A DNA stretch of 64,000 nt from an uncultured Porphyromonadaceae bacterium (GTDB lineage: Bacteria > Bacteroidota > Bacteroidia > Bacteroidales > Muribaculaceae). The stretch's first letter is position 1. Every line of letters starts with the position of its first letter. Position numbers and translations under genes: made by a program. This document shows positions 24,542-33,303 of the stretch, in pieces. Below the pieces are notes generated by a model that was given only the letters and a program-made list of their open reading frames with translations, did no database searches and was not told the DNA's origin. The stretch is taken from positions 42,904-106,903 of the forward strand of contig CANRVB010000006.1 of assembly GCA_947643165.1 (NCBI GenBank), written 5' to 3'.

Positions 24542-25486
24542 ATGACAAAGGGTCTTGTAATAAAAAACACGGGCAGTGCGTACGTAGTCCTGGCCGACGA
24601 CGGCAATGAGTACAGCTGCAAGGTGAAAGGAAACTTCAGGCTCAAAGGCATCAGGACCACCAATCCTGTGGCTGTAGGCGATCATGTGACTATCAATCCG
24701 GGGGCCGACGGAAGCGCCTACATAACCGAAATAAGTCCGCGCCGCAACTATATAATCCGCAGGGCCAGCAACTTATCCAAGGAGTCGCACATCATAGCGG
24801 CCAATCTTGATCAGGCGTTGCTGATAATCTCGCTGTCGCATCCGGCCACATCGACAACTTTCATCGACCGGTTTCTGGCAACTGCCGAGGCTTACAGAAT
24901 TCCGGCTACCATTGTTATAAACAAGACTGACATCATAAGGGAAGAACCTGATGGCCAGGAGTTTATCGACGCGTTCGCCCATTTATACCGAACGATCGGC
25001 TATAAAGTGGCAGAGTGCTCGGCGATACGCAACGAAGGCATTGATGACCTGCGTAACATGCTGAAAGACAAGGTGACACTACTGTCCGGAAATTCGGGAG
25101 TCGGCAAATCTTCGATCATAAATGCCCTGATTCCGGGGCTAAATCTGCGCACCTCAGAGATTTCCACAACCCACCTGACAGGTATGCACACAACCACTTT
25201 TTCGGAAATGTTCGCTCTTGAAGGCGGCGGCTTAATCATTGATACTCCGGGAGTTAAGGGGTTCGGAACCATTGACTTCGATCCGCATGAGGTGTCACAC
25301 TTCTTTCCGGAGATCTTCGAGAGGGGGAGAGAGTGTAAATTTGGGGATTGCAGTCACAGAAATGAGCCGGGGTGCGCGGTGCGTGAGGCGGTGCTGGAAC
25401 ACCTGATATCGGAGTCGCGATATGCGAGCTATCTATCTATCTTAGAGGCAGATGCGAATCACGAGAAGTATAGGAAGGGATTTTGA
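24542..25486 (+). CDS. rsgA: Ribosome small subunit-dependent GTPase RsgA
   Basis: 314 residues from the ATG at 24542; an in-frame TTG at 24518 falls in the terminator stem and is rejected. N-terminal OB domain (1-70), circularly permuted GTPase domain with G4 Asn-Lys-Thr-Asp (127-130), G1 Gly-Asn-Ser-Gly-Val-Gly-Lys-Ser (183-190) and G3 Asp-Thr-Pro-Gly (234-237). A C-terminal zinc site is formed by Cys265, Cys270, His272 and Cys278. It acts in late 30S subunit maturation in the cytosol. Confidence 0.97.
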   Translation: MTKGLVIKNTGSAYVVLADDGNEYSCKVKGNFRLKGIRTTNPVAVGDHVTINPGADGSAYITEISPRRNYIIRRASNLSKESHIIAANLDQALLIISLSHPATSTTFIDRFLATAEAYRIPATIVINKTDIIREEPDGQEFIDAFAHLYRTIGYKVAECSAIRNEGIDDLRNMLKDKVTLLSGNSGVGKSSIINALIPGLNLRTSEISTTHLTGMHTTTFSEMFALEGGGLIIDTPGVKGFGTIDFDPHEVSHFFPEIFERGRECKFGDCSHRNEPGCAVREAVLEHLISESRYASYLSILEADANHEKYRKGF

Positions 25487-25521
25487 GGAAACCAATCAAC
25501 AAACAACATAACAAACTGATA

Positions 25522-26280
25522 ATGAGAGGAATAAAGTTAATTTTGGTTGCTATGGCGGCTGCGGCGGGAGTGATATTGCCTGCCAAGACAGAGGCTAAAG
25601 AGCTGATAATCATGAGCTATAACGTGCATAACGGTGTGGGTCTGGACCGTGTAAGGGATGCGGCCCGCATAGGTGAGGTGATACGTCGAGAGAGGCCGGA
25701 TGTCGTTGCTATTCAGGAAGTTGACAGCATGACCGGGCGGAGTGGCAAGACATACGTGCTTGGTGATATAGCGAAAACGGCGGGTATGAAGGCGTATTAC
25801 GGACCTGCAATCGCCTATGACGGAGGCAAATACGGCATAGGTCTGCTGAGCAAAGAGGAGCCATTGAAGGTTGTCAGGTACAAAATGCCGGGCCGAGAGG
25901 AGGAACGGGCAATGATAGTGGCTGAATATGAGGACTATATCTTTGCCGCGACCCACTTTTCGCTGACAAATGAAGATAGGGCAGCATCGGCGGAGATAGT
26001 GAAGCGTCTGGCGAAAGAGAGCGGGAAGCCGTTTTTTCTGGCGGGCGACCTGAACGCGCACCCGGATGAGGGAACGATAAAAAGTCTGAGCGAGGCGATG
26101 AGGATACTGACTCCGACGGACCGGTTCACATTTCCGGCAGATGAAGCGAACGAGACACTGGACTACATCATGGTGAGCCGTAAACCGGGGAAGCGGGTGA
26201 AGGCAAAGAGCACGAAGATCATATATGAGCCGACGGCGTCGGACCACCGTCCGATAACCGCGACAGTAGAGGTCGAGTGA
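25522..26280 (+). CDS. Secreted endonuclease/exonuclease/phosphatase-family protein
   Basis: 252 residues. The start at 25522 gives a signal peptide ending near Thr-Glu-Ala (23-25); the frame also runs back to a TTG at 25483 that overlaps the rsgA stop. EEP-fold motifs in order: Met-Ser-Tyr-Asn-Val-His-Asn-Gly, Ile-Gln-Glu-Val-Asp (metal-binding Glu), Ala-Gly-Asp-Leu-Asn-Ala-His-Pro, Leu-Asp-Tyr-Ile-Met and Ser-Asp-His-Arg-Pro-Ile near the C-terminus. All expected metal/catalytic residues are present. It is a Mg-dependent phosphodiesterase or nuclease outside the cytosol; substrate unknown. Confidence 0.92.
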   Translation: MRGIKLILVAMAAAAGVILPAKTEAKELIIMSYNVHNGVGLDRVRDAARIGEVIRRERPDVVAIQEVDSMTGRSGKTYVLGDIAKTAGMKAYYGPAIAYDGGKYGIGLLSKEEPLKVVRYKMPGREEERAMIVAEYEDYIFAATHFSLTNEDRAASAEIVKRLAKESGKPFFLAGDLNAHPDEGTIKSLSEAMRILTPTDRFTFPADEANETLDYIMVSRKPGKRVKAKSTKIIYEPTASDHRPITATVEVE

Positions 26281-26321
26281 AAAAAGAGGACTGACAAGAG
26301 CGCGGGGCGGGAAAAATTGCG

Positions 26322-26329
26322 TACCTTTG
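26322..26329 (+). promoter_or_regulatory. -7 box TACCTTTG of the SulP gene
   Basis: Matches TAnnTTTG, 40 nt upstream of the ATG at 26370. No clear -33 TTTG. Confidence 0.5.
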
Positions 26330-26369
26330 CGGCCTAATTCAGGTATTAATCACGTTTCGGTGAAACAAG

Positions 26370-28130
26370 ATGGTGTTTCACAACAATTTCCAAGGTATGA
26401 ATTTTTCAGGACCAATCGACTACAGGCCCAAGCTTATCCAATCGTTGCGCGGATACAGTTTAGAGCGTTTCAAGACAGATCTTATCGCCGGCATAGTTGT
26501 CGGCATAGTAGCGTTGCCACTGGCGATAGCATTCGGAATAGCGAGCGGGGTGAGCCCGACAGTAGGACTGATCACGGCCATAATCGGCGGCTTCATAGTA
26601 TCGGCTGGAGGCGGCTGCTCGGTGCAGATAGGTGGTCCGACGGGCGCGTTCATCGTGATAGTCTACAGCATCATAGCGACGTACGGGCTGCAGGGGTTGG
26701 CAGTAGCGACCCTTATGGCGGGCATCATACTGGTGATATTGGGTCTGTTCCATCTCGGGACGGTGATAAAGTTCATACCGTATCCGATAGTTGTAGGCTT
26801 TACGGCGGGTATAGCTCTGACGATATTCTCGACTCAGATAAATGATTTCTTCGGACTGGGACTGAAGGATATACCGAGCGAGTTCATCCCGAAGTGGGGT
26901 GTGTATCTGAGCAATTTAGGGTCGATAGACGGTCCGACGCTTGCCGTGGGCCTTGTGTCGCTCGGCATCATAGTTGTGACTCCGTATATAAGCCGCAAGC
27001 TACCGGGAGCGCTTTTAGCGATCATAATAGTGACCGCGGCGGTGACACTACTGTCGAAGATCTATCCGGAGCTGAGCGTAGAGACGATAGGCGACCGCTT
27101 CGGCTCGCTGCCTACGGACATACCGGAGCCTCACGGGTTTGAGCTGAACATGGCTACGATCAACATGCTTCTGCCGTCGGCGTTCACGATAGCGGTGCTT
27201 GGCGCGATAGAGTCATTGCTGTCGGCGACGGTAGCAGACGGTGTGACGGGCTCGCGCACGGACTCGAACACGGAGCTGATAGGCCAGGGCCTGGCAAACA
27301 TAGTGGTGCCATTTTTCGGCGGTATCCCTGTTACGGGCGCGATAGCACGCACGATGACAAACATAACGAACGGCGGCCGGACACCTGTGGCGGGCATAAT
27401 CCATGCGGTGGTACTGCTGCTGATCTTCCTGTTCCTGATGCCGTATATCAACATGGTGCCGATGGCGTGTCTGGCGGCGGTCCTGATAGTAGTGAGCTAC
27501 AACATGAGCGGCTGGCGCACGGTGAAGTCGATATTCCATAATCCGAAGGGAGACATATCGGTACTGATAGTGACATTTCTTCTGACGGTGATCTTCGATC
27601 TGACGATAGCGATAGAGATAGGTCTGCTACTGGCGATCATACTGTTTCTTCGCCGTGTGATGGAGAACACGCAGATCAAGGCATACAGCGGTCAGCTTGA
27701 CATAGCCGAGGGTACGGAGACGAGCCATCATGAGCTTCTTGACGTAGCGCAGGGTGTGGAGATCTATGAGATAGACGGTCCGTTCTTTTTCGGCGTGGCG
27801 ACGAAATTTGACGAGATGATGAGGACTTCGATGGCCGACAAGCCGATAGTCAGAATAATAAGGATGCGCAAGGTGCCATTTATCGACGCGACAGGAATCC
27901 ACAATCTGGAGACTCTGATCAGCTCGTCGAAGAAGGTCGGCATACATGTGGTGCTGTCGGGAGTGAACGAGAATGTGAAGCATGCGCTGATGGGCGCCCA
28001 TATCACGAATCTGATCGGGGAGGACCATATATGCGACCATATCACAAAGGCGGTGGTGATGGCGAACCGTATAGTAGCCGAGGTAAACAAGGTGCCGAAT
28101 GTACGCCACATGACGGAAATAGACGTCTAA
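26370..28130 (+). CDS. SulP-family inorganic anion transporter with STAS domain
   Basis: 586 residues. About 10-14 transmembrane helices (from about 38 to 430) with the SulP signature Ala-Leu-Pro-Leu-Ala-Ile-Ala-Phe-Gly-Ile-Ala-Ser-Gly and Gly-Gly-Pro-Thr-Gly-Ala-Phe. A C-terminal cytosolic STAS domain (about 460-570) contains Phe-Ile-Asp-Ala-Thr-Gly-Ile. It moves sulfate, bicarbonate or a similar anion across the inner membrane; sequence alone does not choose. An alternative ATG at 26397 gives a protein nine residues shorter. A 9-bp inverted repeat AAAATTGTG/CACAATTTT (28160-28184) follows the stop and may end transcription. Confidence 0.93.
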   Translation: MVFHNNFQGMNFSGPIDYRPKLIQSLRGYSLERFKTDLIAGIVVGIVALPLAIAFGIASGVSPTVGLITAIIGGFIVSAGGGCSVQIGGPTGAFIVIVYSIIATYGLQGLAVATLMAGIILVILGLFHLGTVIKFIPYPIVVGFTAGIALTIFSTQINDFFGLGLKDIPSEFIPKWGVYLSNLGSIDGPTLAVGLVSLGIIVVTPYISRKLPGALLAIIIVTAAVTLLSKIYPELSVETIGDRFGSLPTDIPEPHGFELNMATINMLLPSAFTIAVLGAIESLLSATVADGVTGSRTDSNTELIGQGLANIVVPFFGGIPVTGAIARTMTNITNGGRTPVAGIIHAVVLLLIFLFLMPYINMVPMACLAAVLIVVSYNMSGWRTVKSIFHNPKGDISVLIVTFLLTVIFDLTIAIEIGLLLAIILFLRRVMENTQIKAYSGQLDIAEGTETSHHELLDVAQGVEIYEIDGPFFFGVATKFDEMMRTSMADKPIVRIIRMRKVPFIDATGIHNLETLISSSKKVGIHVVLSGVNENVKHALMGAHITNLIGEDHICDHITKAVVMANRIVAEVNKVPNVRHMTEIDV

Positions 28131-28216
28131 TTGTTAACGAAAAAGCGTCGGGAGGCACAAAAATTGTGTATTTTTCACAATTTTACGGTAGGAGACTCAA
28201 AAAATGATAATATTTT

Positions 28217-28248
28217 TTTGGTGACATCGTTTTTGTGGTGTAACTTTG
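28217..28248 (+). promoter_or_regulatory. Promoter TTTG-N20-TAACTTTG
   Basis: TTTG at 28217-28220 and TAACTTTG at 28241-28248, a full match to the Bacteroidetes vegetative promoter, 51 nt before the small lipoprotein ATG. Confidence 0.8.
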
Positions 28249-28299
28249 TGGCGTTTTACAAACAACTCAAATAGTTATAACATTCTAATTACAGTAAAA

Positions 28300-28512
28300 A
28301 TGAAAAAGTTAGTTCTTTTATTCGCTGTAGCCGCTTCTATGACAGTTGTTGCCTGCGGCAATAAGAGCGAGGCCAATGCAGAAGCAGCCACCGACAGCGT
28401 AGCAGTTGTTGAAGAGGAGGTAGTAGAAGCTGTAGTACCTGACAGCGCTACCGAGACAACTGACACTGTAGTAGCCGGCGAAGTTGCTGCTGCTGAAGTT
28501 CCTGCAGAATAA
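28300..28512 (+). CDS. Small acidic lipoprotein
   Basis: 70 residues starting at the ATG at 28300, which fits the promoter at 28217-28248. Signal peptide with lipobox Val-Val-Ala-Cys19. The mature part is a low-complexity run of Glu, Ala, Val, Asp and Thr with no fold-defining motif, resembling small anionic outer-membrane lipoproteins. Function unknown. Strong promoter and its own terminator (28562-28607) suggest an abundant monocistronic product. Confidence 0.75.
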   Translation: MKKLVLLFAVAASMTVVACGNKSEANAEAATDSVAVVEEEVVEAVVPDSATETTDTVVAGEVAAAEVPAE

Positions 28513-28561
28513 TATACAGCAGAGCAAGATCGCACGGCACAGGCCGTTGCATAAAAGAGAC

Positions 28562-28607
28562 AAAAGCCGTCGCGCCCGAAACGGGATGCGGCGACTTTTC
28601 ATTTTTG
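28562..28607 (+). terminator. Terminator after the small lipoprotein gene
   Basis: AAAAG..GTCGCGCCCG / CGGGATGCGGCGAC..TTTT pair with small bulges, followed by CATTTTTG. Confidence 0.65.
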
Positions 28608-28665
28608 CGCAGAAAAAAATTGAGGGAAAGGGGATGATTCGCAGGGAGGGGTGAAAGGGATGTTG

Positions 28666-28673
28666 TATATTTG
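28666..28673 (+). promoter_or_regulatory. -7 box TATATTTG very close to the regulator ATG
   Basis: Perfect TAnnTTTG match ending 9 nt before the ATG at 28683. Transcription would start at or just before that ATG, so a downstream start (28695, 28698 or 28707) is likely. Confidence 0.5.
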
Positions 28674-28682
28674 CAGTAGGAA

Positions 28683-30443
28683 ATGAGGAATAAAATGATG
28701 AACAGAATGACGAGGCTCATAACAGGAGCTGTGGCAGCGTTGCTGCTGACGGTGGCTGCCGGCTGCGGCGGCCGGGATGTGGACGCGCGTCTTGACGCGG
28801 CGGAGGGGATGATGGAGGTTGCGGCCGACTCGGCCCTGCGCGTGCTTGAAGAGATAGACGGCACGGGGCTGAGCGGAGATCGCGGGGCCCGGTATGCGTT
28901 GCTGCTGACCCAGGCTCGAGACAAGAATGAGATAACGGAGGGGGACGATTCGCTGATAGGGATAGCTTACAGGCACTATATGGCGGGCGACGACCGGCGG
29001 AATCAGATGCTTGCGAGCCACTATATGGGAGTGGTGAGCATGAACGGTGGCAACTACGGGGCGGCACTGTCGGCGGCACTGAGAGCGGAGCGGATAGCCC
29101 TGGAGACAGGTGACGCGATGAACGCGGCGCGGACGGAGTCGCTGATATCGGAGATATACGGGATGTGTCATGACCCGCAGAATGCACTGGAGTATGAGAA
29201 GCGGTCGATGGCCAACTCGCACAGAGCGGGTCGCAGAGACTGGGTGGAAGGCGGCTATCAGACATTGGCCGACAAGTATCTGAGCTGCAAGGAGCTCGAC
29301 ACGGCGAAGATGTATCTTGACTCGGCGCGGAGAGCGGGCAGCAGTGACGCGACAGAACTAATGAAGACGGAGATTCTGATATATGTAAACGGGCAGGAGT
29401 ATGGCAAGGCAGACTCCGTGCTGGGCATAATGGCGGAGTCAGGAGAGCCGATGTCGGCCCAGTACACAGCATTGAGGGCGCTGACGCGACATAAGGCAGG
29501 CGACACAAGAGGCAGTGAACGCCTGATGGCCGAAGCAGTGGCCGGGATGAAAACCACCCGCGACTCGATAGATGTTGCTTCGGTGGGGAGCATGATAAAC
29601 AATGAGACAGGCAACCATAAGGAGGCACTCGGCTACATGAGGCAATTGATGGTGCATAGCAACCAGACGCTGAGAACGATGATGAACCGGTCGGTGAGCC
29701 GTGGATACAGCGAATTTGAAAGCCGGACCTCGAGTGAGCTTGAGGAGACGCTTAAGAACACACGCCGACGAGTGACAGACCAGTGGATAATAATGGCACT
29801 GACAGCGGTGATAGCAGTGATCGTGGCATATATAATAAAGACGCGCTATGAGCGCAGAGCTCGCGAGAATGAGGAGCGCCTGTACGGGCTGAAATCGGAA
29901 TATGAGAATATGAAGCGCGAACTGGCAGAGAGCAACCGGGACCTTGACGCCGCCAACAGCCGAAGCGGCTGTCTGAACGAGACTATCCGGTCGCTGAGCG
30001 GAGACGTGGCAACGCTGAGAGATGCAAGCAACCGGAGCTTTGTGCGGCGGTTTGAGTGGATAGAGAGGATAGGGTCGGCAGTAATAGACGCACCGCAGAC
30101 CAAGCGGCATCCGTCGAGCTACAGCAAGCTGATAGATGAGGAGCTGAACAGCATCCGGCTTGAGGAGTATCAACAGGAGCTTGAGGGTATAATAAACAGC
30201 AGCCGGAACAACCTGATAGAACGGCTACGGAGCAGATGCGGACTGACAGATGAGGAGGTGAGGATGGCAGTGTATATGTGCGGCGGACTATCGGCGCGAG
30301 TTGTAGGGCTGCTGTTAGGAATCAGGAATGATGTGGTGTATAACCGCCGGTCGCGATTGCGAGGCAAGATAGCCCGGATAGACAAGGGATTGCTTGAAGA
30401 GATGGATGAAAAAACAGCCAAAATAAGGCGTGATAGATTTTAA
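28683..30443 (+). CDS. TPR-transmembrane-HTH regulator
   Basis: 586 residues. An N-terminal signal with a Val-Ala-Ala-Gly-Cys lipobox-like end (Cys28), a periplasmic TPR region (about 40-350), one transmembrane helix at about 368-386, a coiled coil (about 390-445) and a C-terminal LuxR-like helix-turn-helix (about 525-570: Leu-Thr-Asp-Glu-Glu-Val-Arg, Leu-Ser-Ala-Arg-Val-Val-Gly-Leu-Leu-Leu-Gly-Ile). This is a Bacteroidales one-component membrane regulator that senses outside and binds DNA inside. Start uncertain: the -7 box at 28666 favours Met at 28707, which also gives the most compact signal peptide. It precedes the secreted protein/metallopeptidase pair and may control it (inference). 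Confidence 0.8.
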   Translation: MRNKMMNRMTRLITGAVAALLLTVAAGCGGRDVDARLDAAEGMMEVAADSALRVLEEIDGTGLSGDRGARYALLLTQARDKNEITEGDDSLIGIAYRHYMAGDDRRNQMLASHYMGVVSMNGGNYGAALSAALRAERIALETGDAMNAARTESLISEIYGMCHDPQNALEYEKRSMANSHRAGRRDWVEGGYQTLADKYLSCKELDTAKMYLDSARRAGSSDATELMKTEILIYVNGQEYGKADSVLGIMAESGEPMSAQYTALRALTRHKAGDTRGSERLMAEAVAGMKTTRDSIDVASVGSMINNETGNHKEALGYMRQLMVHSNQTLRTMMNRSVSRGYSEFESRTSSELEETLKNTRRRVTDQWIIMALTAVIAVIVAYIIKTRYERRARENEERLYGLKSEYENMKRELAESNRDLDAANSRSGCLNETIRSLSGDVATLRDASNRSFVRRFEWIERIGSAVIDAPQTKRHPSSYSKLIDEELNSIRLEEYQQELEGIINSSRNNLIERLRSRCGLTDEEVRMAVYMCGGLSARVVGLLLGIRNDVVYNRRSRLRGKIARIDKGLLEEMDEKTAKIRRDRF

Positions 30444-30509
30444 CATTACACAATCAACGTAAACCACTAATAAACTGATAATTACAAAACGGGGGTGATA
30501 GATTTATTT

Positions 30510-30541
30510 TTTGGATATTATTGAAATACGGCCTAAATTTG
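30510..30541 (+). promoter_or_regulatory. Promoter TTTG-N20-TAAATTTG
   Basis: TTTG at 30510-30513 and TAAATTTG at 30534-30541, full consensus, 26 nt before the ATG at 30568. It shows the start is 30568 and not the in-frame upstream TTG at 30511. Confidence 0.8.
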
Positions 30542-30567
30542 CGAGTGTAAACTTTAACAAAAATAAC

Positions 30568-30951
30568 ATGAAAAAACTTATAAGCGTAATTATCGGACTG
30601 ATATTTTGCATAGGGACGGTATCGGCCGAGGACTTCGAGAACAATAGCGGTGATGATCCGGCCGTGACTCCTATTTCCTTCAAAAAGGAGACAAAAGACA
30701 AGCACAAAAGAATGCCTGCCGTGAATCCGTTTGTGGTCTACGGACTATATGACGGAGAGGATATGCTACAGATAGTTTGCAGCGAATATGCGGAAGGCGA
30801 TTATATCCTGACCACAGCCAATGGTGGATATGCTACAACGACTCAGGTTGTGACTGCCGGAGAGCTTGAAGCGGGCGTAAGCGTAGGAGCAAACCTGTCG
30901 ATGATCAGGCTGACATTGCCATCGGGAGTAGTATATGCAGCGGAGTTATAA
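30568..30951 (+). CDS. Small secreted protein, function unknown
   Basis: 127 residues with a signal peptide ending near Val-Ser-Ala-Glu (18-21). The mature part begins with a charged, Lys-rich segment and continues as a predicted beta-sandwich (Val-Tyr-Gly-Leu-Tyr-Asp-Gly, Gly-Asp-Tyr-Ile-Leu-Thr-Thr-Ala-Asn-Gly-Gly, Ile-Arg-Leu-Thr-Leu-Pro-Ser-Gly-Val-Val-Tyr). Those strands resemble the sorting-tail-like end of the next gene. Not assigned to a family. It is 21 nt upstream of the metallopeptidase, with its own strong promoter, so the two are probably co-expressed; it may be a chaperone, inhibitor or partner (inference). Confidence 0.72.
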   Translation: MKKLISVIIGLIFCIGTVSAEDFENNSGDDPAVTPISFKKETKDKHKRMPAVNPFVVYGLYDGEDMLQIVCSEYAEGDYILTTANGGYATTTQVVTAGELEAGVSVGANLSMIRLTLPSGVVYAAEL

Positions 30952-30972
30952 ACCATATAAACCAATCGAGTT

Positions 30973-33069
30973 ATGAAACATGTAAAAGACCGTATTAAAG
31001 ACGGATTGATGCTCATCATAGTGATGGTGGGCGTAATGATCGCGAGCATGACGCTAACGGCGTGCAGCGATGAGGAAGAGGAGATGGAAAAGCTGTCTCC
31101 GGAATCGTATATCTGCACGATACAACAATCAGACTCAATATTTACTGAGATCAGTGGTGTCATTAAGTATGATGAGGTAATAGAACAGTATGTTGTAAGT
31201 ATAGAGTATGCCGACTGGAAAAGTGTAAGCGTTTTATGCCCACTTGACACCAGTTTATCTGTCGCGCTTTATCCCATTAATGATAGCGAGTGTCTAAAAG
31301 ATGTGGGAATAGGCGAAACCATCAGCATATATATCGAAACGGTCATACTAACCCATGTAGATGAGAAGGCTCCAACCTGGTATTTCGGATATAATAGTGG
31401 GAACGAAAGAATTGTATCACGTTCAACCGCACAAAATAATGGCATTGGATGCTATCTTCCTTCGAATCTGAACTATATACCTACACCATATTTTGACGAA
31501 GTAGTATCACGAGCAACAACTCTACAATATCTCAGTCTTTATATCCATTTTGTAGGAGAGCCTTCAGAATATAGTTATTCAAGATCATTTAAGGAAATTG
31601 CCAATAGTATCAAGGTCCAATTAAATAACCATTATTATAAATCTGGATTCCAATTTGAGTTAAGAGGTGTTGATAATTTTGCATATAATCTGAACTCATT
31701 TACACTCACTGATGAAACAAAAGTTCGGGACTTAGCATCACATAACTATAATGCTAAAGGAATAAATATCTATATCCTTCCTGTACCTACTTTAGATGGA
31801 GTAGCAGCAAGAGTTGTCGACATACCTTCGCAAGCTTTAATAGCGCACCAATATCTGAAATCGAATGTTATGGCGCATGAGGTTGGACATTGCTTAGGGC
31901 TATACCATACACATAAAGGAACAGATCCAAACGAACGTGGTCCAGAAGATAAGCCTGAATATGTTGACGGAAGTAATGGTGACAATGCCGGAGATCGTAT
32001 CAAAGACACACCGGCAGATCCGAACCAATGGAACTCAGACGGTTCATACGCTGGTGGAGATATAACTGACGCACACGGTGATAAATATAATCCTGACCCA
32101 TATAACTTCATGTGTTACTCTGGAATCGGAGCTAACTTTACCAGTCTACAAGTTCAACGAATGAAGGCAATCGTCAATACTACACTTAAGAATATAATAT
32201 ATGATGGACAGCCTCAAATAGTCGGAAATATTCATTTCAATACTAATCAAATATTTAATGACTCTTCAAATGAATATGATGTAACAACAGAATGGATAGT
32301 CAGACGCCATAGTTTACAAACGTCTAGTGAAGATATTCCAGAGATAGTGGCTGAAGAATATTTTACAGGAACTTCCATAAATATAGAAAGTAAGAAATCA
32401 GAATACTTTGAGATAATAGCCTACTACTCCAACATCTCAGCGCCACAGACACAAACATGGTTTTATGCTACAAGTGGCGCACCATCACCTGTAACTGGCA
32501 CTTTATGGTGGCAATACTGTGGACAGGAAGGTTTTACCAAAAATATGGACCATGGACAACCCCTCAGCATTTTCACTGACGGAGAAACCATGACTCTAAA
32601 TTATATAGATCGTGCGAATGCTCGACTGTCGGGGCTTGACTACAGGATAGTTACGGCTGCCAACAGGGTGCTGAGCGGCAAGACGATGACTGTGAACAAG
32701 GCAGACTGCGCAATGGGGTTCCTGAAGGTGAGGACGTATGATGACTGCGGTGCATCGGACGGGTATTTCACGATACCGGTGACGGTATATGGAGCGTATT
32801 ACGGCGTGAACGTTGCCGACGGCAGTGTGACGTTTGATTCGCGGATGGGCGCAACACCGACCGGCGGGAAGCAGATGGCACCAGCGGCGAAGCGGTCGAT
32901 AGGCAGCGTTGTGGTATATGACGCTTCGGGTAATGAGGTGAAGCGGATGGAAGCGTCGGATGGGCGTATGTCGGCTGAGGTGAACACAACGGGCTGGCCG
33001 AAAGGCGAGTATAAGGCTGTAGTGAGCGACGGCAACGGGTATACGCAGGAGATACCTTTCGCAATATAA
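30973..33069 (+). CDS. M43-like zinc metallopeptidase, surface-type lipoprotein
   Basis: 698 residues. Lipobox Leu-Thr-Ala-Cys followed by Ser-Asp-Glu-Glu-Glu-Glu, the acidic pattern of surface-exported lipoproteins. The zinc site His302-Glu303-x-x-His306-x-x-Gly-Leu-x-His312 and Met-turn Met380 (Asn-Phe-Met-Cys-Tyr-Ser-Gly) define a metzincin of the M43 (pappalysin/ulilysin) type. The last ~55 residues (Val-Val-Val-Tyr-Asp-Ala-Ser-Gly-Asn-Glu-Val onward) resemble a T9SS-type tail. Composition is odd: the line at 31021 is 58% G+C, 31621 is 23% and 32881 is 58%. The AT-rich core runs roughly 31100-32610 and covers the catalytic domain, suggesting domain replacement by transfer. Confidence 0.88.
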   Translation: MKHVKDRIKDGLMLIIVMVGVMIASMTLTACSDEEEEMEKLSPESYICTIQQSDSIFTEISGVIKYDEVIEQYVVSIEYADWKSVSVLCPLDTSLSVALYPINDSECLKDVGIGETISIYIETVILTHVDEKAPTWYFGYNSGNERIVSRSTAQNNGIGCYLPSNLNYIPTPYFDEVVSRATTLQYLSLYIHFVGEPSEYSYSRSFKEIANSIKVQLNNHYYKSGFQFELRGVDNFAYNLNSFTLTDETKVRDLASHNYNAKGINIYILPVPTLDGVAARVVDIPSQALIAHQYLKSNVMAHEVGHCLGLYHTHKGTDPNERGPEDKPEYVDGSNGDNAGDRIKDTPADPNQWNSDGSYAGGDITDAHGDKYNPDPYNFMCYSGIGANFTSLQVQRMKAIVNTTLKNIIYDGQPQIVGNIHFNTNQIFNDSSNEYDVTTEWIVRRHSLQTSSEDIPEIVAEEYFTGTSINIESKKSEYFEIIAYYSNISAPQTQTWFYATSGAPSPVTGTLWWQYCGQEGFTKNMDHGQPLSIFTDGETMTLNYIDRANARLSGLDYRIVTAANRVLSGKTMTVNKADCAMGFLKVRTYDDCGASDGYFTIPVTVYGAYYGVNVADGSVTFDSRMGATPTGGKQMAPAAKRSIGSVVVYDASGNEVKRMEASDGRMSAEVNTTGWPKGEYKAVVSDGNGYTQEIPFAI

Positions 33070-33121
33070 TATGAGGAAAATAGAATAGATAGATAGAAGA
33101 ATAGATAATAAGCCTACGCGA

Positions 33122-33153
33122 GCGGGGCGGACATGAAGGTGTGTCCGCCCCGC
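33122..33153. terminator. 12-bp GC-rich hairpin after the metallopeptidase
   Basis: GCGGGGCGGACA (33122-33133) pairs perfectly with TGTCCGCCCCGC (33142-33153), loop TGAAGGTG. No T-run follows; instead a G-rich tract begins at 33164. Confidence 0.7.
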
Positions 33154-33163
33154 GATGCGTGAT

Positions 33164-33219
33164 GGGGTGTGTGGAGGGGTTGCGGGGAGACGGGGGGCGG
33201 GTGCGGGGTGTGTACGGGG
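33164..33219 (+). other. G-run tract with G-quadruplex potential upstream of nagB
   Basis: Seven runs of three to six G within 56 bases, separated by 1-9 nt, on the coding strand between the metallopeptidase hairpin and nagB. The nagB -7-like box TAATTTTG is at 33270-33277. Confidence 0.6.
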
Positions 33220-33303
33220 ATTATTGGAAATTTGTGGCAGAAAAGGGATGAAATGTCGGGAAGAATGGTTAATTTTGTGGAAAATCATTAAGACCAATCA
33301 ATT

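Noticed and set aside
28717..29628. 303-residue minus-strand open frame
   Set aside because: Shadow of the TPR-TM-HTH gene, Ser/Pro/Arg-rich low complexity.
33122..33219. Hairpin plus G-rich tract as a CRISPR or transposon end
   Set aside because: No direct repeats of constant spacing, no transposase, no target-site duplication.
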